Below the pieces are notes generated by a model. It was not told the origin of the DNA and did not search any database. It saw only the letters and a program-made list of their open reading frames with translations. Of a DNA stretch of 52,134 nucleotides, positions 6,554 to 14,724 are shown piece by piece. Positions within the stretch are counted from its first letter, which is position 1, and each line of letters opens with the position of its first letter. Source of the DNA: Pisciglobus halotolerans (GTDB lineage Bacteria; Bacillota; Bacilli; Lactobacillales; Carnobacteriaceae); the NCBI RefSeq assembly GCF_900113675.1, contig NZ_FOQE01000014.1, positions 1 through 52,134 of the forward strand. The letters run 5' to 3'. Both the position numbers and the translations under genes were made by a program.

Positions 6554-7222
6554 TTAACCATCTTCATGATTTTCTTGGTTGAGCTCTCTTTCTTTTTGTG
6601 CCAATTCTCGTTCTCTTGCAGCTTTGTCACGTTTCTTTTGCTCTTCGTCTCTTTGTTTTTCACGTTCTTCTTCTTTTTCTTGTTCATCTGTTTGGTCTTG
6701 CTCATAATCAGATAAACCAGGAAGAACTTTGCTGATGATGCTCGGATCTTGCTGTGATTCATTTTCTTGATCGCCTTGGTTTTCTTGATTTTCTTCAGCC
6801 TTTTTCCGATCTTCTTCAGCTTGTTCTCGGTCCTTCTCAGCTTGCTTCCGATCTTCTTCAGCTTGATCTCGATCTTTCTCTGCTTCATTCAAATCTTCTT
6901 CAGTTTCACTTTGACCTTCTTCATCATTCTCATCTTTACCACGATCATTATATAAAAAGACATTGTGGACGATTTTGATCAGAGGACGAAAAGTCAAAAA
7001 GACAGCGCCTAAAAGATAGAGTGAAGTACTGTAAATAGAAGGAACACCCATTAAACTTAGCACACTGGCAATCATGTACATCAAACCTGTCAATAGGTCA
7101 TTCGTTAAAGAAATCAAATTATAAAAGTTTTGGAAGTAAAAACGAAAGCCACTTGACTTAATAATAATATCTTCTTCTTTATCGGGTTCAATTTGATGTT
7201 CTTTTCTTTTTATTTTTGGCAT
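6554..7222 (-). CDS. Membrane protein with YrhK-like N-terminus and charged heptad-repeat tail
   Basis: Residues about 25-90 hold two hydrophobic helices around SVLSLMGVPSIYSTSLYLLGAVF. This layout resembles the YrhK-like domain, though I hold the assignment loosely. From about residue 100 the protein is almost wholly charged. A seven-residue unit of the type AEEDRKQ repeats about five times (roughly 113-145), which should form a long coiled coil in the cytoplasm. A second Glu/Arg/Lys-rich stretch ends the protein. Function is unknown. The reading frame opposite the repeats is open only because of low complexity. The start ATG follows a weak AAGGATAAGAG. Confidence 0.75.
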   Translation of the reverse strand: MPKIKRKEHQIEPDKEEDIIIKSSGFRFYFQNFYNLISLTNDLLTGLMYMIASVLSLMGVPSIYSTSLYLLGAVFLTFRPLIKIVHNVFLYNDRGKDENDEEGQSETEEDLNEAEKDRDQAEEDRKQAEKDREQAEEDRKKAEENQENQGDQENESQQDPSIISKVLPGLSDYEQDQTDEQEKEEEREKQRDEEQKKRDKAARERELAQKERELNQENHEDG

Positions 7223-7272
7223 CTCTTATCCTTTCTTTTCTACTTGAACAAAGGCAACAACAAAAAATAGTG

Positions 7273-8415
7273 TTAAGGTTTCAAAATCGTTTTGATATTG
7301 TGATCTGCTTTTTCATCAAACATTTGATAAGCTTCGCTGGCTTTTTCAAGCGGCAATACATGAGTGATGATTTCTGTAGGATCAAAAACATCATTGGAAA
7401 TCATGTCGTACAATTTAGGCATAAGGTGAACAACAGGCGCTTGGCCCGATTTTAAAACAACGTTGCGAGAAAACAATTCATTCAAAGGGAAGAAAGCAGC
7501 AGGAGAGAGGTAAACGCCAGTCATTTGGACTGTACCAAACTTTTTGACACATTCGATCGCGGTTTTTAAAGGAGCAATCGTACCCATTTGAGGACTCAAG
7601 GTATTCAAAAGTTTCTCGCTGGTTTTGCTTTCTACACCATCCATGCCGACACAGTCAATGACTACATCAGCGCCGCCATTCGTCATTTCTTTCAAAGCTT
7701 TTCCTGGCTTATCCGCTTCCATAAAATTGAATGTCTCTACCCCCTCTGTTTTAGCAGAATGTTCGATTCGATGCGCAATGCAATCGACTGCAATGACTCG
7801 TTCTGCACCTTTCATTTTTGCAAACTTTTGGGCAAGTAAACCGACAGGACCGGAACCTAACACGATTACCGTATCACCAGGTTTAACTTGACTATTTTCA
7901 ACACTCCACCATGCAGTAGGGACGATATCAGATAAGAAAAGGATCTTTTCATCAGGCAGGTTGCTTTCGGGGACGACAAAAGAAGACGTATCAGCAAAAG
8001 GAACACGTAAATATTCAGCTTGTCCACCAGGATAATTTCCATTGAGTTTTCCAAAACCGAATAATCCACCATAATCTACATCAGGATTGGGATTGGAGTT
8101 ACCACATTGACTTTCCATATCGTGCTTACAGAAATGGCAATGTCCACAGCTGATATTAAAAGGAATAACGACACGATCTCCTTTTTTCACTTTTTTAACC
8201 TCTTTGCCTGTTTCAACTACGATTCCCATCGGTTCGTGGCCTACGACATAATCTTTCTATAATATAGCGCTGCCATGAGGGTAAAGATGTAGATCAGATC
8301 CGCAAATAGCAGTTGCAGTAATTTGGATGATCATGTCCGTTGGTTCTTTAATGATGGGATCAGATACAGTAGTAACTTCCATTTTTTCTTTTCCTTGCCA
8401 AGTGACGGCTCGCAT
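7273..8415 (-). pseudogene. Zinc-dependent alcohol dehydrogenase (MDR family), interrupted by in-frame TAG
   Basis: From ATG 8415 (AAGGAG upstream) the frame reads [14 protein letters not shown]..., includes the catalytic zinc Cys in ICGSDLHLY, and meets TAG at 8259-8257 (codon 53). It then continues without a frame change through KDYVVGHEPMGIVVETG to the stop at 7273. Joined, it is a normal zinc-type dehydrogenase of about 380 residues. It has the four structural zinc Cys (CGHCHFCKHDMESQC) and the Rossmann motif GSGPVGLLAQ. A fragment starting at 8229 would keep the NAD fold but lose the catalytic Cys and part of the substrate site, so it is unlikely to be an active dehydrogenase. Family members act on glutathione-linked formaldehyde or sugar alcohols. 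Confidence 0.85.
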
Positions 8416-8565
8416 AAAATCGCTCCTTTATTCGGTAATGGCTCTCATTTCATCTAGTTTACCATTTGTAAAAGTTGGGCAAAAGCAATCACACTTGAGA
8501 TAGGAGAAAAGAAGGAAACCTGCGAGTATTTCTTGCGGGTATTTGATCAGAAGAAGTGTTTTGAG

Positions 8566-8595
8566 TTGCTCACAAGTTGTGTAACTTACTATAAT
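8566..8595 (+). promoter_or_regulatory. Promoter of the sugar ABC importer operon
   Basis: TTGCTC and a perfect TATAAT are 18 bases apart. An 11-bp palindrome CACAAGTTGTG (8571-8581) fills part of the spacer and could be a repressor site. A cre-like sequence follows about 20 bases after the expected start. Confidence 0.55.
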
Positions 8596-8622
8596 TGGGG
8601 CAGGTAAAGCAGTAGCAAAAAA

Positions 8623-8636
8623 TGAAAGCGCTTATT
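8623..8636 (+). promoter_or_regulatory. cre-like site (CcpA operator)
   Basis: TGAAAGCGCTTATT matches 12 of 14 positions of the consensus TGWNANCGNTNWCA. It lies about 21-34 bases after the predicted transcription start, where CcpA would act as a roadblock. Carbon catabolite repression fits a sugar importer. Confidence 0.45.
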
Positions 8637-8681
8637 TTAGATGAAAATTCCCTTTATTGGGAACAAAAGGAGGAGTACCAA

Positions 8682-10028
8682 ATGAACAAGCAGAAAACTC
8701 TGATTGGATTATTGATTGGCTCTGCACTACTACTAGCAGCTTGCGGCGGCGGTTCAGGTTCAGATCAACAGGACAACACAGAAGGAGGAAAAGTTCTTCA
8801 AGTTTCTTATCCCTCATGGTGGGAAGACTGGTTCAAAGATCTGGAAAAAGATTTTGAGGCTGCAAATGAAGGGGTAGATGTTGAACTGATTCCTTTGTAT
8901 GATGATACAACCACGAAGCAAGCTATCATGATGCAGTCAAAAGATACTGCGCCGGATGTTGCGATTGAAGACACTTTTATCTTGAATTCAGATGTCAATG
9001 CCGGCTATTTGAGCTCTTTAGATGACTTTGTCAATAACTGGGACGATTGGAGCAACATTGAAGAAACGACAAAAGAAGGGGTCAAAGGAGAAGACGGCTC
9101 AATTTACGGTGTGCCGTTCAGTACCGATGTCCAAGGATTATGGTATGACAAAAAAATCTTTGATCAAGCAGGAATTTCTGTACCTTTTGAGCCGACTAAC
9201 TGGCAAGATATTTTAGATGCTGCTGAAAAGGTGCACGCGGCAAACAAAGAAACCATTCCTCTATTCCTTTATGCAACCAAGTCGACAGGTGAAGCAACTT
9301 CGATGCGGACTTTCCAAGTTCTGTATAGCGGAACAGGTTCAGAGTTGTACGATTGGGAAGCTGGAAAATGGGTTATTGATGAAAATGCATTGACGGATAC
9401 CTTTACTTTCATTCAAGACGTTTATCAAAATGATTTAGGACCAAGTATGAGTGTCGCTTCAAATAGTCAAATTGGCACCATGTTGGCAGAAGATTACATG
9501 CAGAATGGCGGAGTAGCTATGGTGATCGATGGAAACTGGGTATCCGGGAGCTGGAGAGAAGGACGCGCCAAACCTTGGCTGGATGCTTTAGATACATGGG
9601 ACTTTATTCCATTCCCGACCCAGACAGGAAAAGATCCAAAATATACCTCTATGTCAGGCGGTTGGGCATTTTCAATTCCAAAACAAGCTGATAATAAAGC
9701 ATTAGCAGAAAAATTTATTCAAATGGCTGTTGATGAAGAACACCAGCTTGGCTACGTGACTCAAACAGGAGATATGACTGTTCGAACGGATGTAGCGAAG
9801 AATGAAGAATATCTTAACCAACCTGTCAGCAACTATAAAGAAGCAGGTGAAATTTTACAATATTCTCATTTCAGACCAGCTGTCGATGACTATCCAACTG
9901 TTTCCACGCACATTCAAGAAGTGGTAGAATCAGTAGCCTCTGGAAATGCTACGCCTGAGCAAGCTGTCAAAGCTTATCATGCTGGTTTAGAAAGAATCGT
10001 TGGTGCAGACAACATCATGAAGAAATAA
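8682..10028 (+). CDS. Sugar ABC transporter substrate-binding lipoprotein
   Basis: This family 1 extracellular solute-binding protein is anchored through a lipobox (LLAAC, near residue 21 of the chosen start). ATG 8682 was chosen because AAGGAGGAG lies 7 bases upstream and the signal peptide begins directly there; the longer frame from 8622 adds 20 residues without signal character. The mature part has the usual layout: GVDVELIPLYDDTTTKQAIMMQSKDTAPDV near the N-terminus, GVPFSTDVQGLWYDKKIFDQAGI, and MSGGWAFSIPKQADNKALAEKFI toward the end. The substrate is probably a sugar or oligosaccharide; nothing nearby identifies it. The two permeases follow. Confidence 0.92.
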   Translation: MNKQKTLIGLLIGSALLLAACGGGSGSDQQDNTEGGKVLQVSYPSWWEDWFKDLEKDFEAANEGVDVELIPLYDDTTTKQAIMMQSKDTAPDVAIEDTFILNSDVNAGYLSSLDDFVNNWDDWSNIEETTKEGVKGEDGSIYGVPFSTDVQGLWYDKKIFDQAGISVPFEPTNWQDILDAAEKVHAANKETIPLFLYATKSTGEATSMRTFQVLYSGTGSELYDWEAGKWVIDENALTDTFTFIQDVYQNDLGPSMSVASNSQIGTMLAEDYMQNGGVAMVIDGNWVSGSWREGRAKPWLDALDTWDFIPFPTQTGKDPKYTSMSGGWAFSIPKQADNKALAEKFIQMAVDEEHQLGYVTQTGDMTVRTDVAKNEEYLNQPVSNYKEAGEILQYSHFRPAVDDYPTVSTHIQEVVESVASGNATPEQAVKAYHAGLERIVGADNIMKK

Positions 10029-10052
10029 AACCATCAACCAATAAACCAAAAA

Positions 10053-10089
10053 GAAGAGGCCAATTCTAAGCGAGTTGGCCTTCATTTTT
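10053..10089 (+). terminator. Intra-operon attenuating terminator
   Basis: GAAGAGGCCAA pairs with TTGGCCTTC and is followed by ATTTTTC. It lies between the binding-protein gene and the permeases. Partial read-through would give more binding protein than permease, a common arrangement in such operons. Confidence 0.6.
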
Positions 10090-10146
10090 CAGATTAGCAG
10101 CTCAAAAGATCAGAGGGCTGTTAGCTGTAGCAAGGGGGAAGTTAAC

Positions 10147-11055
10147 ATGCAGAACCATCAGAATCGTCCACAGAAGCGAAAAACGAAAAATCGACAAATG
10201 TTCAAACAGGCAGCTTGGTTTTTAACACCTTCTTTACTGCTGCTGCTGATCTTTTTTATTGGTCCAATCATCATGACCCTCTTTTTTTCATTTACCAATC
10301 TATCTTTAACAGGTGTTGCTGCACAAAACATTCAATTTGTCGGTTTTCAAAACTTTGTGCAATTGTTTAAAGATCCTAAATTTTTCAGTTCTTTTAAGAA
10401 TACCCTGATTTTCCTCTTATTTTCGGGAATAATTGGACAACAAGTACTAGGTTTTTTACTAGCTGTTTTAATGAAAAATAAACATAAAGCTTTTCGGAAA
10501 ATCGTTGGCGGGACTGTCATGGCTGGGTGGGTAACACCGGAATTGATCGTGGCCATCATCTTTGTGTCTTTTTTACATGATGGTGGAACGTTGAACCGGT
10601 TTATGGCTGGCTTACAGCTTCAACCAATTTCATGGTTGTTTACTTTTCCAATGGTTTCAGTCGTCGTCGCTAACATTTGGCAAGGTTCAGCTTTGAGTAT
10701 GTTGATGTTTCAATCAGCTTTAGACGGCATCCCAAATGATATAGAAGACGCGGCTAAGATAGATGGCGCAACGGCTTGGCAACGCATGTGGAAAATTACC
10801 ATACCGATGATCAAAAGTACGATTTTTACGAATCTTGTGATCATTACCCTCAGCACATTGGGCGTATTCACCTTGCTTTATACCATGACAGGCGGAGGGC
10901 CAAGTGGGGCCACATCAACCTTGCCAGTCTTGATGTACGAACAAGCTTTTGTCAATTACCAGTTAGGCTATGGCACAGCCATTTCGCTGATTATCTTAGG
11001 GATCGGCATTATTTTAAGCCTTGGCTACATTCGTTTGCTGAAAACTGAAGATTAG
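10147..11055 (+). CDS. Sugar ABC transporter permease (MalF-type)
   Basis: This is one of two membrane subunits of the importer, with about six transmembrane helices. The cytoplasmic EAA-type loop reads DIEDAAKIDGATAWQRMWKITIPMIKST and docks on the ATPase. The start was set at ATG 10147, after the AGGGGGAAG ribosome site; the extra 24 residues from 10075 overlap the attenuator and are not membrane-protein-like. It ends in TAG 13 bases before the next permease gene. No ATPase gene lies in the cluster, so a shared MsmK-type ATPase encoded elsewhere is expected. Confidence 0.92.
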   Translation: MQNHQNRPQKRKTKNRQMFKQAAWFLTPSLLLLLIFFIGPIIMTLFFSFTNLSLTGVAAQNIQFVGFQNFVQLFKDPKFFSSFKNTLIFLLFSGIIGQQVLGFLLAVLMKNKHKAFRKIVGGTVMAGWVTPELIVAIIFVSFLHDGGTLNRFMAGLQLQPISWLFTFPMVSVVVANIWQGSALSMLMFQSALDGIPNDIEDAAKIDGATAWQRMWKITIPMIKSTIFTNLVIITLSTLGVFTLLYTMTGGGPSGATSTLPVLMYEQAFVNYQLGYGTAISLIILGIGIILSLGYIRLLKTED

Positions 11056-11068
11056 GAGGGACAGAAAA

Positions 11069-11893
11069 ATGAAAAATAAAAAAACATCTTCTGCACTGGC
11101 TTATATTGTATTGACTTTGATTGCCATCATTTTTGTGATCCCACTACTTTGGGTTTTCGTGGCTTCTTTTGATGCGAATGCAACGCAAGTACTGAAAATG
11201 CCAGAACACTTTACATTGACCAACTATCAAGAAGTCATTACCGATCGCGGAAACCAGCAAGCTTTCCTCAACGGGTTATTTTTATCAGGCGGTCAGACGA
11301 TTTTAGTTGTCTTATTCTCTCTGCTGGCTGCTTATCCTTTGTCTCGGTTTCCTTTAAAAAACAAACAAAAGCTCTTGATGACGATTTTATTTATGACGTC
11401 GCTTCCGATTACCGCAGTTATGGTTCCGGTCTATCAGTTGTTCACTTTTTTCAACTTGACCGACTCGCTCGTAGGCACATTGCTATTTTTGACAGCTTCT
11501 TCTTTGCCATTTGGGATCTGGATGATGAAGAACTTTATGGATGGTGTGCCGATCGAACTAGAAGAGTCTGCATGGATCGATGGTGCCTCGAAGCTCAGCA
11601 CATTATATAAAGTCATCGTTCCTTTGATGAAGTCCGGTATGTATACTGTTGCGATCTTTACGTTTATCGGCAGCTGGGGAAATTTCTTTGTTCCTTATAT
11701 TTTACTTTCTTCACCGAAAAAACTGCCGGCATCTGTCACATTGTTCCAATTTTTTGGGCAATATGGTTATGCTGCTTATGGCCAACTGGCAGCTTATTCC
11801 GTTCTTTATATGCTGCCGACTTTTATTCTATACTATTTTTCTCAAAACCATATGTCAAAAGGATTCAACATGGGAGGAGCTGCCAAAGGATAA
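11069..11893 (+). CDS. Sugar ABC transporter permease (MalG-type)
   Basis: The second membrane subunit of the importer has 274 residues and six predicted helices. Its EAA loop is PIELEESAWIDGASKLSTLYKVIVPLMKSG. The N-terminal helix (about 9-30) and the final GFNMGGAAKG are typical of MalG-like permeases. GGAGGG lies 8 bases before the ATG. It is the last gene of the operon, followed by a strong terminator. Confidence 0.93.
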   Translation: MKNKKTSSALAYIVLTLIAIIFVIPLLWVFVASFDANATQVLKMPEHFTLTNYQEVITDRGNQQAFLNGLFLSGGQTILVVLFSLLAAYPLSRFPLKNKQKLLMTILFMTSLPITAVMVPVYQLFTFFNLTDSLVGTLLFLTASSLPFGIWMMKNFMDGVPIELEESAWIDGASKLSTLYKVIVPLMKSGMYTVAIFTFIGSWGNFFVPYILLSSPKKLPASVTLFQFFGQYGYAAYGQLAAYSVLYMLPTFILYYFSQNHMSKGFNMGGAAKG

Positions 11894-11912
11894 AGAGAGA
11901 ACCGTCCCAAAT

Positions 11913-11958
11913 AAAAAGGAGCAGAAGACCGATCAAATGGTCTTTTGCTCCTTTTTTT
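11913..11958 (+). terminator. Intrinsic terminator of the sugar importer operon
   Basis: AAAAAGGAGCAGAAGACC pairs with GGTCTTTTGCTCCTTTTT (one mismatched step), followed by a T run. Confidence 0.85.
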
Positions 11959-12059
11959 GTCTTTATCAGTTTTAATAAAAGCATTCAAAAGAAATCCTTT
12001 CAAAAATATTAAAGAGTCTTTTGAAAAATTTTGTCTCATTCCATTTAGATAAAAAATGT

Positions 12060-12698
12060 TTATCTAATCGGTCTTTGGCTCCTAGGTTTGTCCAGAATTT
12101 CCTTATACATAAAAGCATGAAGCCATTTTTGTTGTTCATTCGTAGGTTGGATCTTTTTTTTCTTATCATGCTGCATTTGTCCTTTGCGTACGATCGTCTG
12201 TTTCATCGTACGGTGTCCTCGAGGATGAAATTCTGTTCCTTCAACACTGCCGGTTCCTTCTGATCCAGTACGTCCTTGACGACTCAAGAAAGCTTCGAAA
12301 TCTCTGCCTTCTTGATTAGTAAAAGACTCAAAATTTTTGCCTTCTTTACTCATAAGGGACGCACGATTTTTTCTAATAGCAGCTTTTTTTTCTTGAGTTC
12401 CAGCGTTTCTTCCACTAACAGATTGTTCCATTTTTCCCAATTCTTTTTTCATGCGTTCTTGGATGCTGCTGGCTTTTGTAGCAGCATTCCGACGTTGCCC
12501 AGCTGTTGATCGTGGTGCAGTACGAGAAGTAGGAGCTGCGTTGCTTTTGTTTTGAGCAGAAGGCGCATTTTGACGAGAAGGCTTGGGTTTTGTTGCTGTA
12601 GACACTGAAGAGATGACTCTAAAAATAAAAACGACTGCTTGAACGATAAGATAAAAAACAAAGAAAATGACGATGCCTAAATTAAGAAAATCTGACAT
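12060..12698 (-). CDS. Hypothetical membrane-anchored basic protein of the FloA operon
   Basis: One hydrophobic helix lies at residues 7-30. The rest is hydrophilic and strongly basic, with an Ala/Ser/Pro/Asn-rich linker (about 35-75) that is probably disordered and a Lys/Arg-rich C-terminus. I do not recognise a domain. Its start codon overlaps the floA stop (TAATG), so it is co-translated with the flotillin and is the third gene of nfeD-floA-orf. By position it may be a partner or scaffold of flotillin microdomains; that is inference only. Only weak terminator-like pairing is seen downstream (11985-12030). Confidence 0.8.
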   Translation of the reverse strand: MSDFLNLGIVIFFVFYLIVQAVVFIFRVISSVSTATKPKPSRQNAPSAQNKSNAAPTSRTAPRSTAGQRRNAATKASSIQERMKKELGKMEQSVSGRNAGTQEKKAAIRKNRASLMSKEGKNFESFTNQEGRDFEAFLSRQGRTGSEGTGSVEGTEFHPRGHRTMKQTIVRKGQMQHDKKKKIQPTNEQQKWLHAFMYKEILDKPRSQRPIR

Positions 12699-13687
12699 TA
12701 TTCATCACTGTCCCTCTTAGATACATCAGAGATCGAAGTTCTCATATCTGTATCTGCATTGATGTTTTTCATATTGTAGTAATCCATTGCGCCGATATTT
12801 CCTGATTTCAATGCTTCAGCCAAAGCAAGTGGTACTTGAGATTCGGATTCCACAACTTTTGCGCGCATCCGTTGTACTTCTGCCACCATTTCTTGCTCTT
12901 CAGCAATAGCCATTGAACGTCTTTCTTCCGCTTTTGCTTGTGCAATATTTTTATCTGCTTCTGCTTGTTCTGTTTGAAGTTGAGCGCCAATGTTACGACC
13001 TACATCCACGTCAGCAATATCGATCGACAAGATCTCAAAAGCTGTGCCTGAGTCTAAACCTTTATTTAAAATCGTTTTGGAAATAGCATCTGGATTTTCT
13101 AAAACAGCAGAATGCTGTAATGAGCTCCCGACTGTTGTAACGATCCCTTCACCAACACGCGCGATGATCGTATCTTCACCAGCACCACCAACTAAACGTT
13201 CAATATTTGCTCGTACAGTTACTTTTGCTTTAACACGAACTTCGATCCCATTCTTTGCAACGGCTGCAATGAATGGTGTTTCGATCACTTTCGGGTTAAC
13301 ACTGACTTGAACAGCCTCAAAAACGTTTCTTCCAGCAAGGTCGATCGCTGCAGCTTGTTCGAATTTCAACGGAATGTTTGCTCGTTCTGCAGCAATCAAA
13401 GCGTCAATGACCTGGTTGATATCACCGCCTGCTAAGTAGTGAGCTTCCAAATCATTGATATCCAATGACAATCCTGCTTTCGTTGCTTTGATCAATGGAC
13501 GAATAATGTGATGAGGCGTTACACGTCTCAATCGCATACCAACTAATGTACCGATGCCTACTTTTACGCCTGAGAAAAAGGCTGTGATCCATAAACCAAC
13601 AGGTACAAAACGCAAGAAAATGCTGACGAGTATAATGAGTATGACAGCAATAATCGCAAAACCAATCCAACTTCCTGTATTATCCAT
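12698..13687 (-). CDS. floA: Flotillin-like protein FloA
   Basis: This SPFH-domain protein of 329 residues organises functional membrane microdomains. The short N-terminal hydrophobic hairpin (about 7-45) embeds in the membrane. The long SPFH region carries the family blocks [19 protein letters not shown] and [25 protein letters not shown]-like text (here beginning GIEVRVK). The C-terminal coiled coil is rich in Ala, Glu and Lys ([16 protein letters not shown]-like) and ends in an acidic tail. The start lies within the last codons of nfeD (8-base overlap). The pair NfeD-FloA is the standard Bacillota arrangement (yqeZ-yqfA). Confidence 0.95.
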   Translation of the reverse strand: MDNTGSWIGFAIIAVILIILVSIFLRFVPVGLWITAFFSGVKVGIGTLVGMRLRRVTPHHIIRPLIKATKAGLSLDINDLEAHYLAGGDINQVIDALIAAERANIPLKFEQAAAIDLAGRNVFEAVQVSVNPKVIETPFIAAVAKNGIEVRVKAKVTVRANIERLVGGAGEDTIIARVGEGIVTTVGSSLQHSAVLENPDAISKTILNKGLDSGTAFEILSIDIADVDVGRNIGAQLQTEQAEADKNIAQAKAEERRSMAIAEEQEMVAEVQRMRAKVVESESQVPLALAEALKSGNIGAMDYYNMKNINADTDMRTSISDVSKRDSDE

Positions 13688-14291
13688 TCATTTTCACTCT
13701 CCTTACAATAATTTTTGACCCTTCTACCTTAACCACTTCAACTTCTGCATCTTTTTCAATGTGTTCTCCATTGCTTAACACGTCATAAATCTCTTCTCCA
13801 AACTGAGCTTTCCCAGTTGGTCTTAAAAATGTTACGGTTTTGCCTGTTTGTTCAAGTAACGAGGATTGATCCTGACTACTTAAGAAACCACGTGTCGTAC
13901 TTAAATCATTCTTTAATACGATTTTGTTTAAATTCGCCAGTGAGTAACCTCTTCGAATCAGCAGAACGACCAAACCGATCGTGAGAATGAACGCGATACT
14001 CAAATCGCGCAGTGCCAATGTTAAGTCGCCTAATGTCTGATATAGACCAAATACGATCAGCCCGATTCCAGTCATTCCTATGATACCAAAACCGGGAATG
14101 AATACTTCCAAAATCAGCAGACCGATCCCCAAAATAAAGACGATGATCATATACCATTCGCTTAAGTCATTCACGAGGAAGTAAGCCAAAAAGCTGACTA
14201 GAGAAACAGCCGCTCCTACTGTCGATTTAGGTGTGAGTGCTGCAATAACAAGACCGATAAAACCTAATGTCAGTAGAGCAATATTTAACAT
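13680..14291 (-). CDS. NfeD family protein (membrane-bound, flotillin partner)
   Basis: Four to five hydrophobic helices (about residues 1-125 of the chosen start) are followed by a soluble OB-fold domain. There the text [29 protein letters not shown] is the NfeD C-terminal signature. The start was set at 14291, where GGAGG lies 10 bases upstream; the longer frame from 14330 adds 13 residues and lacks a ribosome site. No N-terminal serine protease domain is present, so this is the short form. It overlaps floA by 8 bases and is first in the operon. Confidence 0.88.
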   Translation of the reverse strand: MLNIALLTLGFIGLVIAALTPKSTVGAAVSLVSFLAYFLVNDLSEWYMIIVFILGIGLLILEVFIPGFGIIGMTGIGLIVFGLYQTLGDLTLALRDLSIAFILTIGLVVLLIRRGYSLANLNKIVLKNDLSTTRGFLSSQDQSSLLEQTGKTVTFLRPTGKAQFGEEIYDVLSNGEHIEKDAEVEVVKVEGSKIIVRRVKMNG

Positions 14292-14724
14292 GATGATGTA
14301 TCCTCCTTTCAAAAAAAAGTAACGGAGCAAATGTTGTGAGAGAAGAAAAAAGTTAAAGAAAGGTGAGAAAAGGTTCTCATGTACATTTTACCATGAAAGC
14401 GTAAAAGATACACTTGAAATAAAAACAAAGATGTATATAACGATCAAAGAATGCTTATCGTAACAAAACAAAATACCTTTAATAAATGGAGGTTTAGCAA
14501 ACGATTCTAGCGCTGATTGTTTAATAACGCAAATTTCACAAGTGTTTCTAAAAGCCTTTCTAAAGAAGAAGTGTTATAGTGAAAATAGAGTTCGACAATG
14601 TTTTTGAAAGAAAAAGGCTTGCTTGTAAAAAAAATAACAAAAAAGCCATGACAAAATGAAATAATAATGATAACCTGATTAAAATGAATTTAAATACATA
14701 TTTGAGAAAGAGGGGGAGCATGCG
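14292..14724. other. Intergenic region between the divergent nfeD-floA and glycogen operons
   Basis: This region of 433 bases is AT-rich and has no supportable gene. It must hold both promoters, but I see no clear -35/-10 pair. The hexamer TATAGT at 14575-14580 is the best -10 candidate toward glgB. A weak inverted repeat (GGCTTgcTTGT / AACAA...AAGCC, about 14616-14647) lies just before glgB. No convincing cre site was found. Confidence 0.4.

Noticed and set aside
6538-6955. Several overlapping open frames opposite the coiled-coil gene
   Set aside because: They are shadows of low-complexity Glu/Lys/Arg codons with no start context.
526-8415. UAG recoding as a sense codon
   Set aside because: Several normal genes in the window end in TAG and RF1 is intact, so nonsense mutation or sequencing error is simpler.
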